In this document: positions 35,133 through 43,295 of the stretch, piece after piece
How the letters are laid out: each line of letters begins with the position of its first letter
How positions within the stretch are numbered: position 1 is the first letter of the stretch
DNA from: VXYL01 sp963665195
Lineage (GTDB): Bacteria > Pseudomonadota > Gammaproteobacteria > Pseudomonadales > Azotimanducaceae
NCBI GenBank assembly: GCA_963665195.1
Contig: OY762070.1
Span: 1,240,001 to 1,304,000, forward strand
Direction: 5' to 3'
DNA: 64,000 nucleotides
Translations under genes and position numbers: made by a program
The notes under the pieces: model-generated
Told to the model about the DNA's origin: nothing
Databases searched by the model: none
What the model saw: only the letters and a program-made list of their open reading frames with translations

Positions 35133-36429
35133 GAGTCTGGCCTAAATAACCTATTTATTTGGAGCGTTTCTTTTTCGGCGAGATGACATAGTTCCAGTCG
35201 CCGTGGAACTTGTCCCTGGACAGCGACAGGGCGTCCATCTGCTCGTCGCTCACCTTCACTCCCGTGGGATACTCGCCGTCGTCCAGCTCGGAGCGGATCT
35301 CCAGGCCCTTCTTCGTCGTCGTGGCCGCGATCAGGCTCACCACCGCCTCCCTGCTGACGAGCGGCCTGCCGCGCCAGTTCTCCGTGATCCGGCTGAACAT
35401 GCGGTGCTCGATCTTGTTCCACTTGCTCGTGCCCGGCGGGAAGTGGCACACCGACACCTTCAGCCCCGTCTCGTCCGCGAAGCGCTGCAGCTCGACCTTC
35501 CACAGCCGGCTGCGGCTGCCGTTCGAGCCGCCCGCGTCCGCGGCCGCCAGCAGACGCCGCGCCGCCGGGTACCTCGCGCTCCCCATCCGCAGCCACCAGC
35601 GCCGCAGCGTCTCCGCCGCGAACGACGCCGTGTCGTGGTCCGCGCCCACGCTCACCCAGCCCGCGTCCGCCGCCACGTCGTACACCCCGTACGGGATCGC
35701 CTTGCCCAGCTCCGCGTCCTTGAAGTCGTGGACGCGCACCTTCTCCGGCTCCCCCGCCGGGCGCCATTCCCGCCCGCCGTTGCGGAAGTCCCCCACCAGC
35801 TCCTTCTTCTTCGTGTCCACCGACACCACCGGGGCGCCGCCGCGCATGAACGCCTTCGCCCGGCGGTTGATGTGGTTGAACTGCGCGTCCCGGTCCGGGT
35901 GCTGGCGACCCTCCAAGGTCTTGCGGTTCGACTGCAAGCTGTAGCCCATGTCGTGCAGCAGCCGGTTCACCGTCCGCTCGCTCACCGGGTGCCCTGCCGC
36001 GTCCAGCGCCTCCGCCAGCTTCGCCGCGCTCAGGCTCGTCCAGCGCAGCGGCCCCGACGGATCGCCCCGCGTCGCCGGATCCACCAGCCGCTCCAGCGCC
36101 GGCACCAGCCCCGGGTCCCTGTCCTCCGCCCGCTTCCGGCCGCCGCCGGGCGAGCGCTGCCGATCCGACGCCTCGACGCCCGACTCCAGCTCCCGCAGGC
36201 CCTTCGCGATCGTGACCCGCGACATGCCCGTCGCCTCCCACACCCGCTCGATGCCCCCGCGACCGACCGCGCGCGCCTCGGTCGCAGCCCAGAGCCTCTT
36301 GGCGCGCTCGTCGAGCACCGGTTCCAGATCCAGAAACTTCGCAAGTATCGTCCGCGTCGCAGCGTCGTCCATGACCCTGGCCTCTCGGCAAAAGTGCGCT
36401 CAACAATACAGGATGTTCCTGCGAGAGTA
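35133..36429. mobile_element. ISAzo13-family insertion sequence
   Basis: An approximately 1.3-kb element around one transposase gene. The ends (inward from 35133, and the reverse complement from 36429) align as imperfect inverted repeats: GAGTCTGGC/TACTCTCGC, then CCT-T-T/CCTGTATTGTT and GAGCG in both. The candidate ends are flanked by the 5-bp direct repeat CTAAG (35128-35132 and 36430-36434), consistent with a target-site duplication. The ends are inferred by eye from degenerate repeats and could be off by a few bases. Confidence 0.6.
35155..36372 (-). CDS. ISAzo13-family (DDE) transposase
   Basis: A 405-residue transposase. An N-terminal HTH region (ATGMSRVTIAKGLRELE, ERTVNRLLHDMGYSLQSNRKT) is followed by the DDE catalytic core: SVDTKKKELVGDF (first Asp), AADAGGSNG (second Asp) and FPPGTSKWNKIEHRMFS (Glu), as in ISAzo13/Rhodopirellula-type transposases. 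It is complete and starts at ATG 36372 within the element, so the IS may still be active. GC content is as high as the host's, suggesting long residence or a similar-GC donor. Confidence 0.9.
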   Translation of the reverse strand: MDDAATRTILAKFLDLEPVLDERAKRLWAATEARAVGRGGIERVWEATGMSRVTIAKGLRELESGVEASDRQRSPGGGRKRAEDRDPGLVPALERLVDPATRGDPSGPLRWTSLSAAKLAEALDAAGHPVSERTVNRLLHDMGYSLQSNRKTLEGRQHPDRDAQFNHINRRAKAFMRGGAPVVSVDTKKKELVGDFRNGGREWRPAGEPEKVRVHDFKDAELGKAIPYGVYDVAADAGWVSVGADHDTASFAAETLRRWWLRMGSARYPAARRLLAAADAGGSNGSRSRLWKVELQRFADETGLKVSVCHFPPGTSKWNKIEHRMFSRITENWRGRPLVSREAVVSLIAATTTKKGLEIRSELDDGEYPTGVKVSDEQMDALSLSRDKFHGDWNYVISPKKKRSK

Positions 36430-36537
36430 CTAAGCGACCCACGACTCAGGATGCGGGCCAAGGTGGGGTGTGCGATCTGTGGGCGGATTGGATGGCGTTC
36501 GAGTCGCTGGCACCAGGCGAAGACATCTGGCCAGCGA

Positions 36538-37404
36538 CTAGACGGTCAGTCGCGTGGCGTCACTCATTTTTCTCTCGATCTGCTCGGCGATCTCGTGGAG
36601 TTCGACTCTTGGCTCGGCCTTGAGCCCCAAGCACGTCGCGAGACCATCGGCATCCGTGCTGCACCGCGTTACAAGCTCGATGGTGTGAGCCACTCCGGAG
36701 CGCAATAGCTCGTAGGCATGGAAGTGGAGGGAGTCACCTAGTCGTGCCGGACCGACCTCACTGAAATCGAAAGTGCGCTGAAGATACATGAGTAGGCGAT
36801 CTTGGATGACGAGCACGAGATGCTTGCCGATCGTCTCGAGAGTGCGGATCTTGTGGTGAAGCTGGATCAGTGTGGTCTTCGCGGTGTGCTTCCAGTTCAT
36901 GCCGTAGGTCCGATGGGTCCGCTGGGTACTGTCGGTCCGGTAGGTGGCCCTTTCGTCGCCTGCTTCCATGGCACCAGCGGCCTCAAGAAACCGCTGCCGC
37001 GCTGGCCAGACCGTTCGGGTAGTGTCCATGGTTTGCAGTTCGATTCCAACCAGGTCCACGACGTTGCCGCGATGCACGGATGCGAGGAAGTAGTCGACGT
37101 TGCCGCCTGGCAACGAGATCTCTGGAACGACGTGTAGTTCGTTGCCTGGCTCATGCAATGCGAGGAGGTGGACGCAGTCGAGGAAGACCTGCCTTCGCTC
37201 GAGAAACCGGTAGGGGCAGATCATGATCGGTGTTGCCGCACGCCCATGGGCAACACAGCAAGTTCCGATGGAGATATCCGGTTGGCTCTTGCGCACCTTG
37301 ATGCAGCGGGCTTGGAGATACGGGCATTGCTGGTCGCGGATGATTGATCGCCAGTCCGCTGACCCGGTAGTCGGTTCGCCGAAGAGTTCGATGATGTCCA
37401 TCAT
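36538..37404 (-). CDS. NotI-family restriction endonuclease
   Basis: A 288-residue protein of the NotI family of rare cutters. The metal-binding Cys cluster is visible as Cys27, Cys34, Cys49/50 and Cys63 (QQCPYLQARC ... GTCC ... MICPYRF), matching the structural metal site of NotI. The catalytic core reads HVVPEISLPGGNVDYFL and GIELQTMD, giving Asp104, Glu122 and Gln124, an ExQ variant of PD-(D/E)XK. Removing the IS1380 element restores an ATGA overlap with the upstream methyltransferase, so this was the second gene of an R-M operon. It is now separated from its promoter by the IS; expression is doubtful. Confidence 0.85.
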   Translation of the reverse strand: MMDIIELFGEPTTGSADWRSIIRDQQCPYLQARCIKVRKSQPDISIGTCCVAHGRAATPIMICPYRFLERRQVFLDCVHLLALHEPGNELHVVPEISLPGGNVDYFLASVHRGNVVDLVGIELQTMDTTRTVWPARQRFLEAAGAMEAGDERATYRTDSTQRTHRTYGMNWKHTAKTTLIQLHHKIRTLETIGKHLVLVIQDRLLMYLQRTFDFSEVGPARLGDSLHFHAYELLRSGVAHTIELVTRCSTDADGLATCLGLKAEPRVELHEIAEQIERKMSDATRLTV

Positions 37405-37408
37405 AGGA

Positions 37409-37413
37409 TTGTC
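37409..37413. repeat. Target-site duplication of IS1380 element (left copy; right copy 39062-39066)
   Basis: TTGTC stands immediately outside both ends of the element (37409-37413 and 39062-39066), a perfect 5-bp direct repeat as expected for IS1380-family transposition. Confidence 0.85.
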
Positions 37414-39061
37414 CCCTTAAGGGCATACTGAGGCGCGAGTATTCGTCGTATTGCAGGTTTTTCGTGCGTTTCGCGCTGTAGTCGGGTTGCCGGTTTGACA
37501 CACCGTAGGTGTTGTCAAGCGGAGCGCGGTTTCGCGGGGCACGGCGTCTTTGCGCTTCGATAGTTCGTCGAATCGCAAGGAGCGGGGTTGGACGGCGACC
37601 CCCTTCTGTTACGATGCGGTTCGTCGAAAAACTCATCGGAAGGAGGCCGCCGCCATGAAGCGTAGCAAGGCGAGCGTGCGGGGTAAAGCGACGGATCGCA
37701 TCGAGATCCGGTTCGAGGACCAGCGGCTGACGGCGCACGCGGGCCTGGTGCTCTACCAGAGGCTGTTCGCGCGGCTCGGGCTGAAGGAGCGCTTGCGCGG
37801 CTGCTTCCGCCACCTGCCGGGCAGTCCGGTCTACGCGCCGCACGCGGTGGCGCTGCTGCTGGTCGTGCATCTGGTCATGGGCTTCCGGGAGCTGCGCGAC
37901 GCGCGGTACTACCGGGACGACGAAATGGTCAGGCGGACGCTGGGCCTGCGGCACCTGCCGGACGCCTCCACGATGGGCCGCATGCTGGCCAGGGCCGACG
38001 GGCGCAGCGCGGACAACGTGCGCGCCCTGAACCGGCGGCTGGTGCTGGACCGCGCCGCGGCGCTCGGCCCGGCGCGGATGACGCTCGACTTCGACGGCTC
38101 GGTGCTCGGCACGAAGCGCTTCGCGGAAGGCACGGCCGTCGGCTTCAACAAGCGCAGGAAGGGACAGCGCAGCTACTATCCGCTGTTCGCGACGGTGGCG
38201 CAGACCGGGCAGGTGTTCGACCTGCGCCACCGCCCGGGCAACGTGCACGACTCCAACGGCGCGGAAGCCTTCATGCAGCGCTGCCTGGCGGACGTCCGCG
38301 CCGCGCTGCCGGGTGCGCGGCTGGAGTCGCGCATGGACAGCGCGTTCTTCGGCGAGGCCGTCCTCGGCCGGCTCGACGCGCTGGGCGTCGAGTACACGGC
38401 GACGGTGCCGTTCGAGCGGTTCGCGGAACTGAAGTCGCTCGTCGAGGGCCGCCGCCGCTGGCGCCGCATGGACGGGGCGAGGGACTTCTTCGAGCCCGCC
38501 TGGAAGCCGAAGAGCTGGGGCCGCCGGCGGCGCCTGGTCGTGGTCCGGACGCGAACCCGCCGGCAGCGCAAGGGACCGGTGCAGCTGGACCTGTTCGCGC
38601 CCCACGTCCACGGCTTCGAGTTCAAGGTCGTGGCGACCAACCGCCGCGTGCGGGCGAAAAGCGTCGTCGCGTTCCACGACGGGCGCGGCTCGCAGGAGGC
38701 CGTGTTCGCGGAACTGAAGTCGCAGTGCCGCATGGAGTACGTCCCGACGCGCAAGCTCGCCGGCAACCGGCTGTACACCCTCGCCGCCATCCTGGCGCAC
38801 AACCTGACCCGGGAGCTGCAGATGGCGTCCCGGCCGCCGCAGCGCGGCACGACCCCGAAGCGCACGGCGCTCTGGGCGTTCGAGCAGATGCACACGATGC
38901 GCCGCCGCCTCGTCGTCCGGGCCGGACGGTTCCTCCGCCCGCAGCGCAAACCCGTCCTGTCGATGAATGCAAACGCCGAAGTGGAAGCGGAGATGTCCTC
39001 CTACCTCGCCGCGCTAGCCTGAACATCAACATCCGTCGCCTCTTTTTTTGCATCAATAGGG
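37414..39061. mobile_element. IS1380-family insertion sequence with intact ends
   Basis: A 1648-bp element. The left end begins CCCTTAAGGGCATACTGAGGCG and the reverse complement of the right end CCCTATTGATGCAAAAAAAGAGGCG: both start CCCT and share GCA and GAGGCG blocks, an imperfect terminal inverted repeat of about 22-25 bases. It is bounded by the TTGTC duplication. One transposase gene fills most of it. It sits four codons before the end of the NotI-like methyltransferase gene and just upstream of the endonuclease ATG. Confidence 0.85.
37655..39022 (+). CDS. IS1380-family transposase
   Basis: A 455-residue DDE transposase of the IS1380 (DDE_Tnp_1) type: LDFDGSVLGTK carries the first Asp, a VGFNKRRKGQRSYYPLFA segment follows, RMDSAFFGE holds the second Asp and a YNA-like HNLTRELQMA region lies after the Glu. 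ATG 37655 is preceded by AGGAGG. The frame stays open upstream to 37550, but the Shine-Dalgarno marks this start. Complete, so transposition may still be possible. Confidence 0.92.
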   Translation: MKRSKASVRGKATDRIEIRFEDQRLTAHAGLVLYQRLFARLGLKERLRGCFRHLPGSPVYAPHAVALLLVVHLVMGFRELRDARYYRDDEMVRRTLGLRHLPDASTMGRMLARADGRSADNVRALNRRLVLDRAAALGPARMTLDFDGSVLGTKRFAEGTAVGFNKRRKGQRSYYPLFATVAQTGQVFDLRHRPGNVHDSNGAEAFMQRCLADVRAALPGARLESRMDSAFFGEAVLGRLDALGVEYTATVPFERFAELKSLVEGRRRWRRMDGARDFFEPAWKPKSWGRRRRLVVVRTRTRRQRKGPVQLDLFAPHVHGFEFKVVATNRRVRAKSVVAFHDGRGSQEAVFAELKSQCRMEYVPTRKLAGNRLYTLAAILAHNLTRELQMASRPPQRGTTPKRTALWAFEQMHTMRRRLVVRAGRFLRPQRKPVLSMNANAEVEAEMSSYLAALA

Positions 39062-40114
39062 TTGTCGCAGTTCTCTGTCTGGCTAGCGTCAGGTATTGTT
39101 CGGAGATGTCAACGCCTACGGACCGGCGGCCAAGCTGACTGGCGACCAGCATGGTCGTGCCTGTGCCGCAGAACGGATCGAGCACGAGCCCCCCGGTGGG
39201 CATGTGGCGAGCAGCGGGATCTTGCACAGGTCCTCCGGGTAAGGCGCGAAGTGCAATTGCCGCTTCTGCGTGTCTTCAGGTAGGATGTCCCAGACGTCCG
39301 ATGGCTTGCTGCCGCCCGGGTGGTATTTCAGGAAATAGAACCCCTTGTCCCTAAGTTCCTTGGCGCGCCCGGAGACGCTCTCGGCGTCCGAGTGGGTGGT
39401 GCGCTGCTGACCGCGGATAATCATCCGGAAGTCGGCCAGTTCGCCGCGCGCCACCTGTCCGAGCATGGCATCGAGCGCGATGAAAGCGTTCTCCCTTTCG
39501 GCTTCCGTCAGTTCGGTCGAGAGCTCCAGTTGGCGGCGATAGCGGACGCCCCGTACTCCGCTCGCCGAGACGACGGAACCGTTCACCACTTTGGCGGTCT
39601 TCGGCGTGCTGCGGATCGCGTTGGCGTCGTAGTAGTAGCCCTTGGCGACCTTCACGAAGTGGAAGAGGTGCTCATGGACGTTGCGCAGCCGGTCCTTGGT
39701 GTTGTCGGGGCCGCCCTTGACCTTGTGCCAGATGATGCTGTTGCGGAGCGTCCATCCTTGCCGGTCGGTGAGCTCAATGGCGACGCGCCACGGGATCCCT
39801 AGTAGCGCCTTCTTCGCATAGGAGTCGCCGATATTCAGCCAGAAGGAGCCGCAGGGCTTGAGCACGCGCTTGATCTCGGCGCAGACCGCGCTGATGCCCT
39901 TGATGAAGTCGCGATGGTCGGGCTCTAGTCCGATGCCCCCGTCTGCGTAGCTGCGCTTCCCCCAATAGGGCGGGCTGCACATGCAGCAGTCGAAGGTGTC
40001 GGCGGGGAACTGCGGCAGCACCTCCAGCGCATCGCCGGCGATGAATAGCGGACACAGTCGGTCTGCGCCCATGTACTCTGCTAGCTGCTGCTTGGCGTTT
40101 GGGCTATCGGCCAT
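39062..40114 (-). pseudogene. NotI-like system DNA methyltransferase (beta class, N4-cytosine type), frameshifted and IS-disrupted
   Basis: From ATG 40114 the frame encodes a beta-class methyltransferase: motif IV CSPPYWGKRSY near residue 45 (SPPY favours N4-cytosine), then the target-recognition region. At a run of six G (plus-strand C run 39189-39194) the frame is lost; adding one G restores PPGGLVLDPFCGTGTTM, the SAM motif I, and the end ...QYLTLARQRTAT. The 3' end is cut by the IS1380 element; without it the gene would end ATIL-stop with its TGA in ATGA overlap with the endonuclease. It begins 17 bases after the E2 stop. Either a real inactivating frameshift or a homopolymer error. Confidence 0.75.
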
Positions 40115-40130
40115 CGTCATCACCAGCCGA

Positions 40131-41327
40131 TCAGACCAGCAGCCGGAACGGTGACTCCAGGCAGTCCCGCACTGCGGCGAGGAACTCCGCCGCCGGCGCA
40201 CCGTCCAGCACTCGGTGGTCCCAGGTGAGCGACAGGCGCAGGCGGCTGGCCTTGACTGGGGCGTCGCCTTCCCAGGCTACTCCCTCGTAGAGGCGCCCGA
40301 CGCCTAGGATGCCCGCCTGGGGCGGGTTCAGGATCGGCGTGAAGGTGTCGACGCCGTACATGCCGAGGGAGGTGACGGTGAAGGTGCCGCCTTCCACGTC
40401 GTCCACGCCGAGCTGGCCGGTTCGGGCCCGTTCCGCCAAGGCGGCGGACTCGAAGGCGATCTCTTTGAGGCTCTTGGCGTGGGCGTCCTTGATGACGGGC
40501 ACGATGAGCCCCTCGGGCAGGGCGACGGCGAGGCCCATGTGGACCGCGCCGAATCGGGCGATGCCGTCGCCCGTCAGCGCGGCGTTCATGGCGCCGTGGG
40601 CGACTAGGGCCTTGGCAGCGGCCTTGAGGACGAGGTCCGTGTAGGTGACGCGAATGGACTCCGCCTGCCATTCCTCGATCAGCCCGCGGCGGAGCTTCAC
40701 GGCATCGTCCATGGCCACTTCCATGTCCATGGTGAGCTGGGCGGTGGCTTGCAGGCTCGCGTGCATCCGCTCGGCGATGGTCTTGCGCATCCGCGTCAGC
40801 GGCGTGGTCGTCGTGTCCGCCGCCGGCGCGGCGCTCCGGGGCTCGGACGGCTGTGCCTGATGGTTCTCCACGTCCTCCTTGGTGATCCGGCCGCGCGGGC
40901 CGGTGCCCGTGATCGCGGCCAGATCGAGGCCGCGCTCCGCAGCGAGCTTGCGCGCCACAGGGGACGCGGCGATGCGCCGGGACTTGGCCTTCGGTGCCGC
41001 CTCGCTGACGGGCGCCGGCGTCGGCGCTTCCGCTCGAGCCGCGATGTCGGGTTTCGGGGTGGGCGTCGGCAGCACGTCCGGGATGGCCTCGCCGTCGGCG
41101 TAGATGTAGCCCACCACGTCGCCGGGTTCGAGGGTCGTGCCCGCGGGCACCAAGTGCTTGACGACGCCGGTGGTCTCGGCGTCCACGTCGAGGTTCACCT
41201 TCTCGGTTTCGAGGCGATACAGCAGGGCGCCGGACTCGACGCGCTCGCCATCGGCGACGTACCACTCCTCGACCGTGCCTTCGTGCATGGTCATGCCGAC
41301 CTTGACCAGATAGATCTCGGTTGCCAT
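40131..41327 (-). CDS. 2-oxoacid dehydrogenase E2 component (dihydrolipoamide acyltransferase, AcoC-like)
   Basis: A 398-residue E2. The N-terminal lipoyl domain has the lipoylated Lys43 in ETEKVNLDV, then an Ala/Pro linker, a peripheral-subunit-binding domain (SPVARKLAAERGLDLAAITGTGPRGRI, about 120-146) and the catalytic core ending with the His of TWDHRVLDGAPA. It transfers the acyl group made by E1 to CoA. It ends the E1 alpha, E1 beta, AcoX, E2 set, so acetoin cleavage to acetyl-CoA and acetaldehyde is the most likely route, though pyruvate or a branched 2-oxoacid is possible. No E3 gene is adjacent. Confidence 0.9.
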   Translation of the reverse strand: MATEIYLVKVGMTMHEGTVEEWYVADGERVESGALLYRLETEKVNLDVDAETTGVVKHLVPAGTTLEPGDVVGYIYADGEAIPDVLPTPTPKPDIAARAEAPTPAPVSEAAPKAKSRRIAASPVARKLAAERGLDLAAITGTGPRGRITKEDVENHQAQPSEPRSAAPAADTTTTPLTRMRKTIAERMHASLQATAQLTMDMEVAMDDAVKLRRGLIEEWQAESIRVTYTDLVLKAAAKALVAHGAMNAALTGDGIARFGAVHMGLAVALPEGLIVPVIKDAHAKSLKEIAFESAALAERARTGQLGVDDVEGGTFTVTSLGMYGVDTFTPILNPPQAGILGVGRLYEGVAWEGDAPVKASRLRLSLTWDHRVLDGAPAAEFLAAVRDCLESPFRLLV

Positions 41328-41336
41328 CGGTTCTCC

Positions 41337-42302
41337 CTAGCTCGCCGCGCAGTGCGCGGCGGCTTCCAGCACGCGCCCCACGTCCACCACCCAAGGCCCG
41401 TCGCGCTCGGTGCGCAGGGTCGCGACCTGGCCGTCCTGCAGGATGCGCTCGCGTTCGCCGTCGAAGGCAAGCACGCCGGGGCCGCGCATCTGCATCGTCT
41501 CGCCGAGCCGGAGCGTCCGGACCCGGCGGATGCCGATGCGCTCGAAGCGGCCCGGCGCCAACGCTGCCAGCACCGAGCGCGGCCCGACGCCGCCGAACTC
41601 CAAGCTTAGCGCGGCATCGTCTGCGGCGCCGAGCGGCTGCGCGAAGCCGCCGATGGACGTCATCCCGACGCCGGCCGGATCGGCGCGCGTCAGCATGGCC
41701 GAGACCAGTCGAGAAGGATCGTCCAAAGCCCGGGCGCCGACGAAGCGGTGCGTCGTCAGCACCGCATCGACGAGGGCCAGATCATCCGTTTCGCCTTCGA
41801 TTTCTGCGTGGATCGCCTTGGCGCGTTCGGCGTTAGCGCCGAGGAGGGCCCCGCTCGCCACCAGACCGGCTGCCGCGCCCGCCGTCGTCGCCTCGCGCAT
41901 CGTCGGGAAGGCGTTGTTCGTGCCCGTCGAGAGCGGGATCAGCGGCGCGTCCAGCCAGCCCTTGGCGAATGCCCGATTGGTGCCGTCGCCGCCGAGCACG
42001 ATCACCACCGCCGCGCCACGCAGCGCTTGGGCAGCGCAGGTCGTGTCTTGGGCGCACGCGGCGATGGGGATGTCGAGCGGCTCGGCGTCGATGCCAAGCT
42101 CGTCGATGGCGTGGCGGGCGACATGGTGCGGGTCCGGCATATAGCGGATGGGCGCATCGGAGAACGCCCGGATGCCGACCAGACAGCGGCGCAGCATGGC
42201 CGACTTCTCCTGATTGTCGAACACCGAAGCGCGCGCCGTGACGCGGCGCACGTCCTTGCCCGACGCCGGATTCGCCACCAGGCCGACGGCGCCCCTTGCC
42301 AT
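41337..42302 (-). CDS. acoX: AcoX-like protein (ATP-NAD kinase fold)
   Basis: A 321-residue protein with the NAD/diacylglycerol-kinase fold: N-terminal GLVANPASGKD, the GGDGTNRAF nucleotide motif (about 108-116) and STGTNNAFP. It matches AcoX, an accessory gene of unknown function within acetoin dehydrogenase operons. It overlaps the E1 beta stop by ATGA and precedes the E2 gene by 9 bases. This placement between E1 and E2 is the strongest sign that the complex acts on acetoin rather than pyruvate. Whether it phosphorylates NAD or another substrate is not known. Confidence 0.82.
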   Translation of the reverse strand: MARGAVGLVANPASGKDVRRVTARASVFDNQEKSAMLRRCLVGIRAFSDAPIRYMPDPHHVARHAIDELGIDAEPLDIPIAACAQDTTCAAQALRGAAVVIVLGGDGTNRAFAKGWLDAPLIPLSTGTNNAFPTMREATTAGAAAGLVASGALLGANAERAKAIHAEIEGETDDLALVDAVLTTHRFVGARALDDPSRLVSAMLTRADPAGVGMTSIGGFAQPLGAADDAALSLEFGGVGPRSVLAALAPGRFERIGIRRVRTLRLGETMQMRGPGVLAFDGERERILQDGQVATLRTERDGPWVVDVGRVLEAAAHCAAS

Positions 42303-43285
42303 CAGTGGCCGAGCAGGCCTTTCACTTCGGCGACGATCTTGTCGGCGTTCGGCAGGTAGGTCTGCTCCAGCACGGAACTGAACGGCACCGGCGAGAACGG
42401 CGCGCCGACCCGGCCCACTGGCGCGTCGAGGTCGTCGAATGCCAGTTCCTGGATCTGCGCGGCGATCTCGCCGCCGAGACCGGCGAAGCGCACCGCCTCG
42501 TGAACCACCACGGCGTTGTGCGTTTTCCGCACCGACTCGATGATCGTGTCCGTGTCCATCGGCTGCAGGGAGCGCAGGTCGATCACTTCCGCGTCGATGC
42601 CTTCTGCCTTCAGCTTGTCCGCCGCGGTGAGGCACTCTCGCACCATGCGGCTGTAGGTCACCACGGTCAGGTCCTCGCCCTCGCTTACTACTTCCGCCTT
42701 GCCGATGGGCACCTCGTAGGCTTCCTCCGGCACCGGGCCCTGGTTGCGCAGGCTCAGCTTGTTCATCACCACGAATACCGGGTTGTCGTCGCGAGCGGCG
42801 GCGATCAGCAGGCCCTTGGCGTCGTGCGGCGTGGACGGCGCAACGACCTTCAGGCCCGGCAGGTGGCAGAGCCACGCCTCCAAGCTCTGCGAGTGCTGCG
42901 CAGCCATGTTCATGCCGGCGCCGGACATGGTGACGACGGTGATCGGCAGCTTGGCCGAGCCGCCGAACATGTAGCGCATCTTGGCCATCTGGTTGGCGAT
43001 CTCGTCCATGCACTCGCCCATGAAGTCCATGAACATGATGTCGATGATGGGCCGCAGGCCCGTGGCCGCGGCGCCGACGCCGAGGCCGACGATGCCTTCC
43101 TCCGAGATCGGGGTATCGACGATGCGCTCGGCGCCGAATTCGTCGAGCAGGCCGCGGTAGGAGCCGAACACGCCGCCTGCGCCCGCCACATCCTCGCCGG
43201 CGATGAAGGCGCTGTCCTGCTCGCTGAGCACGGTGCGGGCGCCCTCCGCGATCGCGGCGACGTAGGTGATTTCTCGTTCTGCCAT
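42302..43285 (-). CDS. Acetoin/2-oxoacid dehydrogenase E1 beta subunit (AcoB-like)
   Basis: A 327-residue transketolase-like E1 beta. N-terminal AIAEGARTVLSEQDSAFIAGEDV and GVFGSYRGLLDEFG are characteristic, as are DTPISEEGIVGLGVGAA and the His in SGAGMNMAAQHSQSLEAW. With E1 alpha it forms the thiamine-diphosphate-dependent heterotetramer. ATG 43285 lies 10 bases after the E1 alpha stop, and its end overlaps acoX (ATGA). Intact and of normal length. Confidence 0.92.
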   Translation of the reverse strand: MAEREITYVAAIAEGARTVLSEQDSAFIAGEDVAGAGGVFGSYRGLLDEFGAERIVDTPISEEGIVGLGVGAAATGLRPIIDIMFMDFMGECMDEIANQMAKMRYMFGGSAKLPITVVTMSGAGMNMAAQHSQSLEAWLCHLPGLKVVAPSTPHDAKGLLIAAARDDNPVFVVMNKLSLRNQGPVPEEAYEVPIGKAEVVSEGEDLTVVTYSRMVRECLTAADKLKAEGIDAEVIDLRSLQPMDTDTIIESVRKTHNAVVVHEAVRFAGLGGEIAAQIQELAFDDLDAPVGRVGAPFSPVPFSSVLEQTYLPNADKIVAEVKGLLGH

Positions 43286-43295
43286 GGTCGCCTCC

